Positions 24,060 to 37,564 of a stretch of 64,000 nt of DNA are shown piece by piece (the first letter of the stretch is position 1; each line of letters opens with the position of its first letter). Where the stretch lies: NCBI GenBank assembly GCA_035079385.1, contig JAVHKY010000001.1, positions 8,580,501 through 8,644,500 of the forward strand, read 5' to 3'. The translations under genes and the position numbers were made by a program. The notes under the pieces were generated by a model. That model made no database searches and had not been told where the DNA came from. It worked only from the letters and a program-made list of their open reading frames with translations. The DNA is from Aspidiotus rigidus (lineage: Eukaryota; Arthropoda; Insecta; Hemiptera; Diaspididae).

Positions 24060-27000
24060 GCACCGCTGCTGGCCAGTAAATAGTTTTACACGAACAATAG
24101 AAAAAAGTAAGCTTTTCCTTTCGGTAGAGAAAAGAATCATTCATGTAAAATTTTTTAGTGTTTTGTAAAAAAATTGAGAGAAATTTGAGGGAATGCTCGA
24201 ACTAGTCGATACCAAAGCCTTTAAAGGTCTACCACCGGTACCCCATTTGAGGGATTAAGAATATTAAATGGAAGAGTTCTGAAATACGTGATCAAAAATG
24301 TATTGTCTCGAAAATTTCTCCATCCCAAGGCCGTAGCGTTCCCTCTTCTTCGATTTTAGAAACGATTGAAAGAAAAACAACTGACGTAAGTCACGTAGGA
24401 ACGAGAAAACCACAGAAAATATTGAGAGAAAACAAGGCCTGATTTAAATCCTATACATAGATAAACTACAGACAATGTACCTAGATATCTTTTAATTTTG
24501 CTTTCTATACATTCTATTCCGATGAAACAAGACGAGATAACGAATACAAAGTAGATCGAAGTTCTATTGTTTTTGTCCTCAGTTACACAATTTATGTAAG
24601 AATCTAAAAATAAACATTTCGGTATCTATACAACGAACCTCTTCAAAGATCTGGTAACAACACGCTCCCTATGCATTCGTATACAAAATTCAACTTTTTC
24701 TTTTTCTGACACAATTAATGATAAATTCAACACAGTATTTCGTTTTGATTTATGACGAATATTTTTCGATGAATTCGCCATATTATGGGAAAGCTTACTA
24801 GTGTCGTTTTGCCGCAGGAAACTGAGTAAATTACGTACATACGAGCATGGCAACGGGAAATAAATTACCAAACAGAAAGCCGACTACACAAATCTCTATA
24901 TTTACATTATTGGGGGCCCGTTTATTTTTATTGACGATTCCGCGGAGTATCAAATGCTCCTTCACCTTTCTCATCTGCGACGGTTCTTCAAATCTATAGA
25001 ACCTTTTTGTCTCCTATAGCGCAAAGATAGTAAAACGCGCAATCACAAGCTATGGAACAGATTTAAGGCCTGCGCGATTTTATGGTCTTGAAACTCTTGC
25101 AAGAAATCTCTCGTTATACAATCGAACAGGTAGCAATATATTCTGATTCTTCTCCCTGTACACGAAAAAACTTGTCGGTTCTTTTACCTGATTTGGATTC
25201 TATCAAAAAAAATTAAATTTATTTCTTGAATCACATGAAAACTCTTTGAGGAGTCAATGTGGTCTGACTGTCCACGTTTTTTGCGAAAAGACCTAAAAGT
25301 TTCCTTCCATACATCACTCAAAGTCGGTAATGAAGCACCATTATCGCAAGTTTAAAAAATTTTCGGATTGTCTTTTCCTAAAAAGCTGAGCGTGGTTATT
25401 GAACTGTTCTGAACAACCTGAAAATCTCTATTAGTCCAATGGGTGTGAAAAAAGTGAATAGGTCGCAATATATCTACCACTAAAATAAAAGAATAGGGAG
25501 CTCGAAATTCTCATTCATTGTAAGTTATTCTCACTAAATCAAATACCATTTACAGACAAAATCATAAAATACATACCAATAAAGCGATTCATACGAGCCT
25601 TTTTCCAATGAAAACAAACTTCCCAGGGATACATCTTTTCAACAAAAAGAAATACCGCGATGGAACGGAATATACGTAGATTCAAGGTATACAAGAACGC
25701 AATATAAATCAGAAACTCAGAGATACACGCGAACAAGCGTGACACTGTCCACGAAGGAAGAATAGGATGAATAAAACTGAAAGGGCGACGCTATAAAATC
25801 TCTTAATGACGATCACTGAGATAGTGAGCGAAAAACAATTGATGTTAACTTTACTGTATCGATAAAACTGTAATACGAATCCGCTATGAAACGGAGGAAA
25901 ATTCTGAATAACCCAAAGTTCGTGTCACGTTCTATCGATATGATGTATAAAGTTCGAGACTTGTATTCATCATAAACATCACATCATGCGACGTACATCG
26001 AAATGATACCGTAAAAACGAAGTAACCGTCGTTATTTCGTATAATTTTATGTACCATAACGGCCGACTAGACAAATGGACGTACGATGAATCGAATGAAA
26101 AATGGAAAATTCGTGGTATTCAGCTGTGGGCCCGTTAAAATGAATTTCGGAAAAATGGTTAGTTATGGTTTCCATTTGTTTTCCAAGGGGAAAAAAATAG
26201 TAAAATAGACATTTCATGGTAATCAATGCACCTCTTCAAGAAGTTTCCGATCTAACAGAATAAAGTTGGCAGTGTCCTCTTGGTACAAGTTTATTTGGTT
26301 TTGATATGGAGATATCCATTTTCAGACGCGTACCCAAATTTTCAACCAAAAATCCCGAACTTTCTACTGACGTCAGTAGAAGAGGATGACCTTGGTCTAC
26401 TCTGGGACGGCTCCAAGACTCTACGGATTTGGATTATAGATATGTCACGGACAGGCATTATAATCTGACTTAGTTGACCTAGTTGTAGGGTCCAGTATAA
26501 GCACATACTAGGCCAAGGAAAATAGTCCATCTGCAGATGTCATACCCTGGGCTAGTGTTAGTATAAGCTATACTAAGGTGAGGGGGGGATGACTCTGATG
26601 CAGAATTTCGCCACACATAAGTAGATAAGACAGATCAACTCAGTTACCCTAGTTTTAGTATCATAGTTAGGCTAAGGCATGCAGTTCATTTGTTGCATAA
26701 TAGGGTGAAAGACAATTGACGCCATGAAACAAAACATACTTCACCTGTGAATAGCAAGGCTATAAAACGGCGCGCTTCAAACTCCATAAACACGACAAAA
26801 AAAAGAATTTGAGCGACCTCTGACCTGCCATAAGGCTGCCTTACGAAGTTCAATTGACGTATATCCAAATTAACCATCGCAAATAAATTGTATTTTTACG
26901 GCTAATTTAGATATGAATAATCGTTTCTAAGATGATTTTTAATGAACATTCCAATTATTGTACTAGTTTTTCGATACAAGCATTCCTTCTTCCAATATCG

Positions 27001-27455
27001 GCGCTTTTACATCGTATTTTGTTGATGTATATTCAATGTTCATTTGAACACAATTTAGAGAAGACTATTCATCGTAGGTGGAACGAAAGCTCCAGTTTTT
27101 CAGATCGTAATTTTTCTCTCTTATTTCATCAATGAAATAGGATTTTATTATCATGATTCACATCGTGCAGAAGATACAGTTCGCCTAATCGTCGCTCTGG
27201 ATGTATACATCAATTCAACTTTGTACGGTAAATGGGGCAACTGGACAAGAATGAGTGTTTTCCCCAAAAGAGAGGACGGGAGAGATGGAAAAGCGATTTT
27301 TTGGAGTGCGAAGTACCTCGCGGTACGTCGATATTTCTTGAACATTTAACTTCAAACTAAAGAGAGTACAATATTGAAGATTTTAGAGATAAAATAGAGA
27401 CAAGTGAAGGTGCGAGTTAAAATATCATAAACATCATTTTCCCCTGATTTTGTTT
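24060..27455. other. Non-coding stretch
   Basis: No recognisable gene was found. A perfect 16-nt palindrome ctactgacgtcagtag lies near 26365, and aggcc/tagtat words recur around 26475-26690. A short minus frame at 26686-26877 has no motif. Confidence 0.4.
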
Positions 27456-27466
27456 GTTACTTCACT

Positions 27467-27510
27467 AGCTGTACCCGAGGATTATTAGTCCGGGTGATGA
27501 AGAGCTGCGT
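27467..27510 (+). repeat. ACTAGCTG element head
   Basis: The sequence actagctgtacccgagg is followed by a ccgg/cccgg self-complementary stretch. It resembles the left edge of the element at 21052 and a motif heading interspersed elements in many insect genomes. The matching right end was not found. Confidence 0.35.
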
Positions 27511-28129
27511 CCTTCAAATCCCGTATACGGTCAAAATCAGGACATCTCATTTCTTCATCTCAGACGAAAAGGAAAATTACAGATTATCGAGGCAAAGAGA
27601 GAGAGAGGAGGGTCGGAAATTACGCGGCGAGGGGAAAATTAAAAGGTTGACAAAGAAATCACCACGATAATGGAGAGGGGAAACAAATTTTTTAGGTAAC
27701 ATTTTCAGAAAATAAACGAGGTAATGAAACATAAAAAATGTAAGAAAGAAAGAGAGCGGAATATGAATGTTATTACAAGGAGGGCGGGAAAACAAGATCT
27801 TGAGGAAACTACAAAAAACGAAAATAGGCGGCAAATAGAAGCTAAGGATGGCAGATTTTATGCGAGAGGAGATTAATAAAAATTCGAAAATTTTCAGGAA
27901 TTGAAACGAAAAAATTCCTTTCTCTTCCCCCCTGCTAATCATAAACGGAAACTTGTTGCAAAGTCCGTATCTACATCAGTATATGTAAGTAATACCCCGA
28001 AAATTTTCAGTATCTGTCTTTGTTAGATATTCGAGCTCCAGAAATTTTTAAGAAGAACATGAGGCCAGTAAGTAAATATAAATTATAATAGAGAACTTGT
28101 TCTACGGGGGGGTTATTTGAAGAGACTTT

Positions 28130-28261
28130 CTAAACGCCGTATGATGTCCAACCAAAAATGGTCCCAGTCCAACATCATAGCCAAAAATGGTCCAAGTCCT
28201 CCTCCTATCATACGAGGTCGACATTTTCACAGTCCGTTGGACTTAGAAAAGCCATAATATA
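28130..28261. repeat. Left part of an interrupted ~45-bp repeat array
   Basis: The words ccaaaaatggtccaagtcct and cctcctatcatacgaggtcg match the vocabulary of the 19.8-20.6 kb array. The series resumes at 28670 on the other side of the inserted element. Confidence 0.6.
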
Positions 28262-28667
28262 GGGGGCGTCCATAAATTACGTGAGGAGATTATTGTGATT
28301 TTTCGACCGCCCCTCCCCCCTTGGTGAGATATCGTAAGATTTGCCTTGACCCCCCTCCCTCCACCTTCTTATCACGCGTGAGGTTTTTTCAAAATGTGTA
28401 TTTTTGCTTTAAATACGTTTATCTGTGCTTAATTGCGTTTATCTATTTAAAAAACGTAATTTTCTTGATCACATTTTATACCTATTCAAAAAGAAGTAGT
28501 TTTTATTAACTTTAAGCCAGTTTGGCAATATTTTAGAATGTATTTGTATGAGAAAAAAATTACGTGAGATTTGTCGGCACCCCTCCTCCCCCTCACGTGA
28601 GTTTTGGTGAGACTTGACTGGACCCCCTCCCCCCAAAAAAGACTTTACGTAATTTATGGACACCCCC
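28262..28667. mobile_element. MITE with GGGGG(C/T)GTCCATAAATTACGT ends, nested in repeats
   Basis: The left end reads gggggcgtccataaattacg. The right end is the inverse of gggggtgtccataaattacg. The word ATA abuts both ends and may be a short target duplication. Inside, cttgacccccctccc and related C-rich and G-rich blocks are duplicated near both ends. End sequences of this kind (GTCCATAAATTACGT) are widespread in arthropod genomes. No transposase is encoded. The flanks belong to the 45-bp repeat family, so this insertion is younger than the array. Confidence 0.75.
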
Positions 28668-28920
28668 ATATGATAGGAAAGGGACTAGAAAAATTTTTGG
28701 CTTTCGAGCCATAGTAAATGATAGGAAGAGGACTTGGAAAAATTTCAACTCTCGAGCCATGATACATGATAGGAAAGGAATATGGGAAAAACGTTTTATT
28801 TTCGAGCCATAGTATATATCTTAGGAAGGCAAGAGACTTGGAAGAATTCTTACTTTCAGGATATATACACCATATGATACAAGGGACTCAGGAAAACTTC
28901 AGACTCTTCAAGATTTCTAT
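28668..28920. repeat. Right part of the interrupted ~45-bp repeat array
   Basis: Successive units read atgataggaa, then ggacttggaaaaattt, then gagcc, about five times with decay. The orientation is opposite to the main units at 20.0-20.1 kb. Confidence 0.65.
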
Positions 28921-28964
28921 TTGAATTCTCAAAACCAAAACCAATTCGATTCATAGAACAGGTT

Positions 28965-29018
28965 CCCCGCGTTCCTCGTTCAACTTCGTTAAGGAAGCCG
29001 TCGTTTTGGTATCTCATC
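28965..29018. repeat. Dispersed repeat segment, copy 2
   Basis: It matches 22086-22140: acaggttccccgcgttcctc, then ttcgttaaggaagccgtcgt. The shared upstream phrase ttgaattctcaa(a/t)acca extends the homology to about 90 bp. Confidence 0.75.
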
Positions 29019-29019
29019 T

Positions 29020-30150
29020 GACTTCAAACATGAGGGATTTGGAGTTACTCTTTTTTTTTTCTCGTATTTTATACGGTTTTCAAAAATAAGAGTGAGATTT
29101 AGGAGAATTATATTTTCAAAATTTTACTTGAAATATCGTTAATTTTTAATGATCTTTCAACTTGATTAAAACATATTCTTTAAATTATCGTTTCTTCGTC
29201 ATTTCTCTGAGGGTGGGTAAAGTGTTCAACCTGTATTAATGTTGTTAAAAATAAGTAAATTAATAATTATTTATAATAAAGAAGGTACCAGTAATAAAAA
29301 TCTTGAATTTCTTATTTGTGGATAAATTAAATCTAAGGGATCTAATCTTAAGAATGGTTCTGTATTGGGGTGCGTAGGATGGAAACGTCCATATCGTCGT
29401 AAGTCAACATTTCCTCTGGCGAGAGGGTTTTTGATGATGAATACATCATCGATATCATCGATATCTTAGATTGGGATGAGATTAATACTAATCAAAAATC
29501 GTGTGTTTTTCTTCTGTCTAGATCAGGCTTTCCTATGTACAGGAAACGTGACGAAGACGTTTCCGACCTCATTATCTGAATTTAAAGGAAGCAATGTCAG
29601 CCGCTATATTATCGTTTTTGAATTCTTATAAGCCGTACGATAGACAATTTTAAGACCGACAATCATAGATGGAACATTTTTCTGTAGACTTGGTCTTTAT
29701 AAGCACAAAAGTATGCAATTTTAAACTAAAGTACCCAATCGCTCATATAGACACATTTTGTAGCACAATCGTAAGCAATAAGACTCATTTCGAGCACTTA
29801 ATCTTTCCGATATTTCATTCCAAAAGCATTCCCACGGGCTTAGACGACAGGACCTTATTTCTAGGACAGTCGCGAATAAAATTATTATCTCGACAACTAC
29901 GTCAGAATGAATAGGTGACGAACGATTTGGATTCGAATTAACAGATACAAAACTATCTCTGAAGTAGGCGTGAAATGAGAGGGATTACAAGATACTCTTA
30001 TAACGAAGTTATTTTGATGCACTCGTCAACTTACTAAAAGTTTGTCGTCCTCACCATATAATATGGATAAATCATCTTATACAGAAGCTCGTCCTTAATT
30101 TCTATAGAACGAGAGAGAGAAGCATCTAAACTAGGTCGAAAAAAGTGAAG
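29020..30150. other. Non-coding stretch
   Basis: No gene or inverted-repeat element was seen. A short atcatcgatatc tandem lies near 29440-29470. Confidence 0.35.
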
Positions 30151-30153
30151 AAA

Positions 30154-30480
30154 ATTGAAAGAGGGGGTTTTTTCCAAATGTACAAATTTACAAAGTACTT
30201 TCGGGTGTTATCCCATCATCAGTTGTGTCGCAACTGGAGAACAAGGCCTCAACCATAAGTTTTTTTTTTTTATCACTGAGCAGGATGTTTTAGCCAATAA
30301 GAACACAATGTCATACTATTGTAAGAATAAGTTTCTAAGAAGTGAACCAATCACAACACAGCATTGTTATAGCCAATAAGATCACAATGTTACACTATTA
30401 AAAAAAAAAAACTCTTGGTTAAGGCCTTGTTCTCCAGTTAAAGTAGATTTGTACACTTGGAAAAAACCCCCTTTTTCAAT
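30154..30480. mobile_element. MITE with long inverted ends and internal direct repeats
   Basis: The ends read attgaaagagggggtttttt and its complement. Further inside, caactggagaacaaggcct faces aggccttgttctccagtt. A T-run and an A-run are then the innermost facing blocks. In the loop, agccaataaga(a/t)cacaatgt occurs twice (about 30293 and 30372). No transposase is present. The 38-aa-plus frames here are incidental. Confidence 0.75.
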
Positions 30481-33035
30481 ATTAGTACTCTACTTACACC
30501 TCACTCTCTTATTACCCATCATGAGTTCCGATAAGTGAAGAAAAGTCCACTTAATTTTTCTTCCCATACCAAAATCAATAGTCAAGTTCATCACTCATGT
30601 CTAAATATATACGTTGGGCTTCTCAATATCGTTATGAATTTGGTTTTTAATTTTTTAGATTCATTTTTCATTGAAAAAAAATGTAGAATTAATCGCCCAA
30701 CGAATTTTCTCAACACCATATTCATTCACAAGTTCTTTAACGCGCTAACCCTTCAGATTTGTTACCTTCGTCGATACCTTAATTAAACCACTGGCGCAAC
30801 AGTAGCAACGACGCAAACCCTACAAGTTCAGAGACCACGACTAATAAAGAAGCAGCTAAGATTAGGTACACAGTCAAAAACGATTAGTAAAGGTTCCCTC
30901 CATCCCAATTCAGCTTCGGAGCACATTCAAAGTGCACCTGTAATAATTCTATACTCTTCACCTTCATTACACCGATAGTGTTCAGGAATGAAAATCTACA
31001 TATTTACCGTAACAGGTTTTATCTCGTCACAATTATCGCACGGAGGGTTATACACAATTCTTCTTTTATCTCGTTCGCTTCACTCGTCATTCTGATGATG
31101 CAGATATCAGGTGAGTTATCAAACAATACCGCAAAAAGAATAAACAACTTTCTACGTAACCTCAGATGACAAAACGTCCTGCTATACTTCTGTTGAAAAA
31201 CAAGTAGGAAAAAATTCTTGCGAGCGCTTCCCTTCCCGCGAGATGAGTCGTGTGTCTGCATTTCGTTATCGTTATAATGCGTCTTATTAATGAAGTTATC
31301 GATTCACATAAACGATGCACATGTTATTAAGCTCGTAAGTCAACTCTTCTACGAACATATCACGCCGAAATCAAAAGCATACCACACACTAAAAAATACC
31401 ATCATCCGATTGACTATACACATCAAGATGTCTTATTACTGGTTGATCCTATAACCCATATAAGATATTCACTGATACACTCACTATTGGCGTTTAGAAC
31501 GTGCTCCTAATCTTTTAATTAAATTATGATGCTCGCCTATAGCACATGCAAACATGTATTCGTATACATGATAACACTTTAATTGAAAATTCTAGCGGCT
31601 AATTATTTTTATCGTTCGCTCACAATCCCGAGAAGAGAGATTTTGAAAATTCTTCTCGAACCGATGGTCTAACGAGATATACAATTAAAGACGAAAATTT
31701 TGCTCCTCGAACGTGCAAAACAAAATTACAGATGTCAACGCATGATTATGATGACGAAACAGAAGCTTATTCAAAATGTCAAACTGTGTACCTACCAAGC
31801 GTTCATTATACTTGGGAATATCTACAGAAAAAATTATCACAAATTAAGAGAGTGTACACGCGGCGAAGAAACGCAAGAAGTTGGTTCAATGAAATTATAT
31901 CGAGTACCAAGACAAACTTGTAATATAGGCATGAGGGTTTACTGGTATATACGATGAACAGCGTATACACCTATACATAGTCTACATATTAAGTCACTCG
32001 GGGCATTATTATCAATAACAGATCTTCCGTGTACATCATGCACGGTAAAACATTAAGCTTAAAGAACACGATGTGAATGGAATTTATATAGATTTATTCA
32101 TAACTTTTCTCGATCTCTATAAGTTTAGCGAGGCGAATACCGAGTTAATTATTTCTACACAAGAAGTATTTCTCCAGTATTATGCGCGCGGCCGTTAATA
32201 CAGGGCAAAAGTAATCGGAAAATGTATATGCAACAGAGATGGCAGATACGGGTAAAATTGTATTCGCCAATGTTTTAGTATACGCGACCAGATAAAAATC
32301 ATCTCACCTTCGGTTATTCCGTGACTCGGTTTATTAAACGATAAACATTATATTCAACACTGGAGTAATGACAATTTTTTCTGCCATCGGTGTACCGATA
32401 CTTCAATCATCGTCAACTGTAATTTAGAGAACTTAAGAGGTACAATAATAATAGGATTCAGAATCGATCCTTAAATGGCATAAATAAGTTGTGAATTTTG
32501 ATCGACATTCCCTGTGCGAGAGTATGTATATGGAGCGAAAACCAGGTTCTCATCAAAGTAACGGATAATCTTACGTGAGCGCGAAAAAAGGAATTGTACT
32601 CTAGATTTTGATCACAAGAGTACGAGGAAATTGAAACGACGAAGAGCCCAAAGTAAAGCTAAACTGATGAGAAGGATGGAAAATGCAATTTGCCTGCTTC
32701 TTAGGATATTCGATTTTCAAATATGAAATAACGACGAATGCCTACGAGAGAATTGAAGTGAGTAAATATACGAATAAATAGGGGCGAAAATTATATTTCA
32801 GGCATGGAGTGCAGATCTTGAATAAAGACACTTCTGAAATGAGACCACAGGCCAAAATTCTCATTGAGCTTGACCATCCCCCCTTCAATCTGCCATATAA
32901 ACATCCTATACCTCGATTAAATTTTTTTTCTCAAGTCTAAGATTGCCTTTCTCGTTCAGATTTTCCTGCGTATTAAAATAACGGTCAATATCCAAATCAA
33001 ATTGTAGGATCCCAAAACTACTTCTCCAACAATAT
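30481..33035. other. Non-coding stretch
   Basis: No convincing exon, RNA gene or element was found. Several short frames lack motifs. Confidence 0.35.
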
Positions 33036-33039
33036 AAAA

Positions 33040-34250
33040 GTCTCATCCGCGTTCAAGTGGAGTACGCGGCTCTCCGAGCTACTCCCAATTCAACAAGATG
33101 TTTGCTCTTCAATTACTTCAATTAATAGCTTTAAGAATGGTCCTAGGAACATTCCGTACCAGCCCTAATTTCAGCCTCTATGCTAAAGCAGCCGAACTTC
33201 CTCTCCACTTTCGTACACTAACTTTAGACTCACATAAACCCATCTCATCAGTCATATTATGTCCCTTCATGCCCTTATTGTGAAACTGACCCTTATCCTC
33301 TCCATTCGTTACCAACTTCACTTCGCAGTCTTCGTTTAGAACGAATGGCTGAGCGTTGGCTACAACCTCATGGGCGCTGGCAATGACCATCCATGGAACT
33401 CCCTATTTCTCCTACCCTCATAATACCTTACCGAATATTCTTAAACCTCACTCGACACCCTCCCCATTAAATCATCCGTTCCTTCGACTCACAAATATTC
33501 TATTAATCAAATAACTCTGTCTACCATAAACTAATCACAGAAATTATCGCAGAATTCCCCAACCGCATAATAAGTTATACTGCGATGGCTCCAAAACAAA
33601 GAATAAAACAGGCTAGACAAAATTATAGCCCATCGTTTAAGGAATTTAGCCTCCGTTTTTACTGTCGAGTTGTGCACTATTTTCTCCTGTCGTTAAGCGT
33701 CCTCCCGGACTCCTGACTAACTTTCCTCTCGCATATCTTTATACTAACCTCTATTCGAATAACCCCGTAACCCAATGAATCCAGACCTTAACCTCCATCA
33801 AATCATCAGTCCCCTTTATCTAGATTCTAGGTCATATCAGACAACCTCAACGTGGAAGCGTTGACCGCGCGGCCGAAAACTCCACCCTTTTACCGAATCA
33901 CCAATATACAACCTTAAAAACTGCTACCCTTCCCAAATCCTCTAGTTTCTTGGTATAACCTCTAAAGCTATCTCCGAACAAACTGAGATCAATCAAAAGC
34001 CTACCTATCCCTTGGTCCTCTTCAAATAGAAACTCCCGCCATGAGGAAGTCATCCGCACCAGCCTTGGAATTGGCCATACCCGGCTTACCCACTCTCACC
34101 TCCTCCTAGGTCTTCACGCTCCTTTGTCATGTAACTATTGCCATTCGGATAATCTTACAGTTCAACATCTCTTCTCATGTCTTGTCCTCCAGAACCAACG
34201 TTCCTTCATCTATAACCTCCGTAATAGGCAACAATTCTGAAACCGTTTTC
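33040..34250 (+). pseudogene. Fossil LINE ORF2 3' half (RT end, RNase H, CCHC)
   Basis: Degraded non-LTR retrotransposon protein is recognisable in several shifted plus frames. At 33098-33220 the segment reads LIALRMVLGTFRTSP followed by LYAKAAELPLHFR, the region after the polymerase domain. At 33578 an RNase H start reads YCDGSKTKNKTG, followed by a stop. At 33854 the RNase H C-terminal motif reads GSVDRAAEN. At 34037-34240 the terminal region reads RTSLGIGHTRLTHSHLLLG and then CNYCHSDNLTVQHLFSC, a Cys/His knuckle. This order (RT, RNase H, C-terminal knuckle) fits the I/R1/LOA-type LINE groups. Many stops and frameshifts make it inactive. The 5' part is missing or too decayed to see. Confidence 0.85.
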
Positions 34251-34259
34251 AACTCTCTC

Positions 34260-35795
34260 GACTACCTACGTTCTTCTTATTGTCTCTAACTATACTTTAA
34301 TTTATAAAATATACATAATACAATTACCAAGAATTGCACAGCCAAATTAATGCTGATGACCCGTTTCGAACAGTCGCATAGCTCGCCAATAACAAAAAAA
34401 AAAAAAAAATTGGGGAATAACGAAAATCATCTTCCCATGAACCGATTCAAGTACACTATGACAATACTCCCAAGTTTCATCACGTACCTGCCTTATCTCA
34501 AAATTGATATACGTATCGTGAATAAAAAGAAGAATTGAAATACAGGAAATTGAAGAATTTTCAAAAATACAAAAAAAATTACTCGAAGCTAACTCCTGCA
34601 GCCACAATCACTAGCGAACAGTGAGAATTGGTGCGTTCTTCGCTACCGTTACTCATTATTCATCAAAGTGATGATGTAGGGCAAGCTGAGAGTTATAGAT
34701 ATAGCATTTCCTTTCTTTCGAGGTTATTCTTGCTTTTTTCTTCATAAACGCCGTTTCTATCATTATCACCATTGCATGTTATCATGACTATTGACCGTGC
34801 CCTTCTATCATTAACCTTCTCAGTTGTCTGATAAACATGTTGATACATTCATTAAGACACAATAAGTTGAAATATTATCACCTCTAATAAAAATGGTCGA
34901 ATCGGCCATAGGCTCTCCTTATAATTATGTACTTTGTTTTTGAAAAATTTGAAATAAGACGCCTCACTCGTACAATAGCGTTTTTCATCGCCCATCTTTT
35001 GAAAATATCGATGAATTTTTGGAAAGCTAAATTTTTCAGTCAAAAAATCGATTTAGTTGAAAATAATGCTCACCTTTATTTGTTCATTTTTTTTACCTGA
35101 ACGATTGCTGAAATCGTCAATTTAAATCCTTAAAGAAAAAAAAAGTAGCGCGGATTATGAATTTAAGACACTTCAATCAGAAATGGATTTACAGGAGGGA
35201 AGGAGGAACTCGGGGACACACCCCCCCTTAAAAAAAAAAAAAAAAGAAACCTAAAAAATATGAGGGAAAGGAAAATGGATTCAGGGAAAAGCGAGAGAGC
35301 TTTTTTCTCTATTAATTTCAAAAAAGAAGTTGTTAATTTCCCCTCCCAAACTCATCTTCCAAATACGCCAATGTTTAATCAATAACAAATCGTCAAATCT
35401 ATAGCAAGAAATAGCAAACATTATTCGGTTTCCTAATCAACTTTTACAATTTTACATGGGATAGGTTGAACTCATTGCTTTTGGGGGCGTTTTGACTATT
35501 ATATTGTCAATGGTTATTTCAAATTTTTTTCCCTCCGTGATTTGACTGAAATTTAATCCGATTCTAAGTAGCGTCAAGGACTAAACTATAGAGTGAGATA
35601 GTTGGTTAAAGATTCAACGATTGCTAGAGAATACTTCTTACACTCTCGATTTCACATCCAGTACCTCTTAGTCATTTGAAAACGAAAACTTTGGGACGAT
35701 TTTGTTACTCATCACATTTCATACGTAAAGAGCGAAATATATCAAATTAACGAAAAATTGCACTACGCAACGATTAAAAATTCTAAATGAAACGA
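34260..35795. other. Non-coding stretch
   Basis: Homopolymer A/T runs (for example around 34387-34400 and 35230) and no recognisable gene. Confidence 0.35.
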
Positions 35796-35799
35796 AATA

Positions 35800-36060
35800 A
35801 GTCATTTCTAAAAGTATTTTTGCGACCCGTTTTTTGACGGCATCAGTTCTCGTTATGTTGCCGGGTATCGTCGCGAAATGAAACGAACCTTCTCCAGTTT
35901 TGATCAACGATAACAGTATCAACGCTCGAGAAGGAACGTTTCATTGTGCGACGATACGCGGCAACTAAACGAGGTCGTAACAATCGAAAACGCGATTTGC
36001 AAACGAAAAACAGGAAAAGTATCTGAATTCGGCGCCAAAATACTTCTAAAAACGATCTAT
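35800..36060. mobile_element. Imperfect foldback around 35912
   Basis: The left arm (about 35800-35909) carries gttgccgggtatcgtcgcg, gaaatgaaacgaaccttctc and ttttgatcaacg. The right arm (about 35917-36055) carries the inverse in order: atcaacgctcgagaagg, aacgtttcattgtgcgacga, tacgcggcaac and later aaaatacttctaaaaacg. The centre is only about 7 nt wide. The right arm carries a short insertion near 35995-36030. No gene is present. Confidence 0.6.
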
Positions 36061-37560
36061 CTTATTTCAGTGATTTTCAAAAAATCTTTCATTGTTGTGT
36101 ACAGCTGGAAGGAATTGACCTACCGGCAGATCAGAGAACACCGCCATGCTACTCACGAAAAAGAGAAAACTTCGAATACATAAATAATGCGGACGAATAT
36201 CAATCATTTCCATTTCTTGACAGGGTGTGGAACTAGACAATTCAATGTTTGAAGGTAAAATTATTGAAGATACCATTCAAGAATCGCGAAAACCAAAAAA
36301 AAAAAAATCGATGACACTCCAAGAAATGAGTCACAAATTTTTTCCCGCGCGTACGTAGATCACAAAATTTTGATTGAGGCTACGATTGATCCAAAATCAG
36401 ATCATAGGATGATCGATTAATTCTTCCTTTCCGACAGAAGAGGAAAAAAAATCCGAGCTAATACAGTCTGTAATATTTCTCTATGAACGAACTAGTATTA
36501 AATCTGATTTTAATCACAAAGATGCGAATTCGCATTCATTCCATTTATTTGCATGATTCCACTGTATTACACGCAAATAACCAATCAACGAGTTTTTTTT
36601 TTTTTACTATTCGCATCGTAAAAAGACCTTATTTTCCGACTATATTATACATAAATGCAAAACGCAGAAGGATATATTAGGTTGCGTCTATAAAATTTAC
36701 GAGTCGTGTCTTTATGCGAGAAAAAATTTTCCAACTTTTACGACTCGGCGGGAAATTTTTTTTTCACATCCTCTCAGCACGCAGTCCGTATTCCTATGTA
36801 TATATTGATAATTATACTGTCCGCCTTTAAACAATTCTTCCTTATTAGTGGTAGTGTAATACCGTATGGTTGCGAAAGTCTTCCTCAAGAATGACGACCT
36901 TATCACATCGCTGATGACGCGATCGTCTGTACGCATACGCGTATGTGCACCATTAACACAAACGCACATTCGCACACTCACACATAAAAAGCCTCGACAA
37001 GCACTTGTTATGAACGCAAATAAGCGTAAAATTACTTACTATAAAATGCGTCGTGATAATGCTTCATTATCGAGCAAAACTATTGATACTTGCGCGCGAA
37101 TTATTTCATGATCACGATTTGTTTAGAAAAAATCATCGCAAATTTGTGCTCAAAATCGAAACATAGCATCATCGAAGAAAGGACAAAACTCAACAACAAT
37201 CAAAGAGCTCCGCAAAGTAAAGATCACACGACAATTTTTCATAACGCCGCGAACTCTAATCTGTCGGCTAATTAGTTAGGGAAAATTTTGCACAGCCAAC
37301 CAAGAGAAGAAAAAAAAAGTCACGAAAAAACGCGGCAAAAAAATTTTTCAGACGATTATACGTTTTTATATTTAGGTCAATCGATACGGAATCGTGAGGT
37401 GATATCACTCTACAACTTGCTGCGGTAAGGACGACCAGCACTACGAGGACGAGAAACGACGATTCACCGACCGGGAGGATACAATTGATACAGGGGTACC
37501 GGCAGCGGTATACACGTACAGCTCGGAAAAAAATATATACATTCACTACCATATACCTAA
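36061..37560. other. Non-coding stretch
   Basis: No motif-bearing frame. CA-rich and TC-rich short runs only. Confidence 0.35.
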
Positions 37561-37564
37561 TAGA

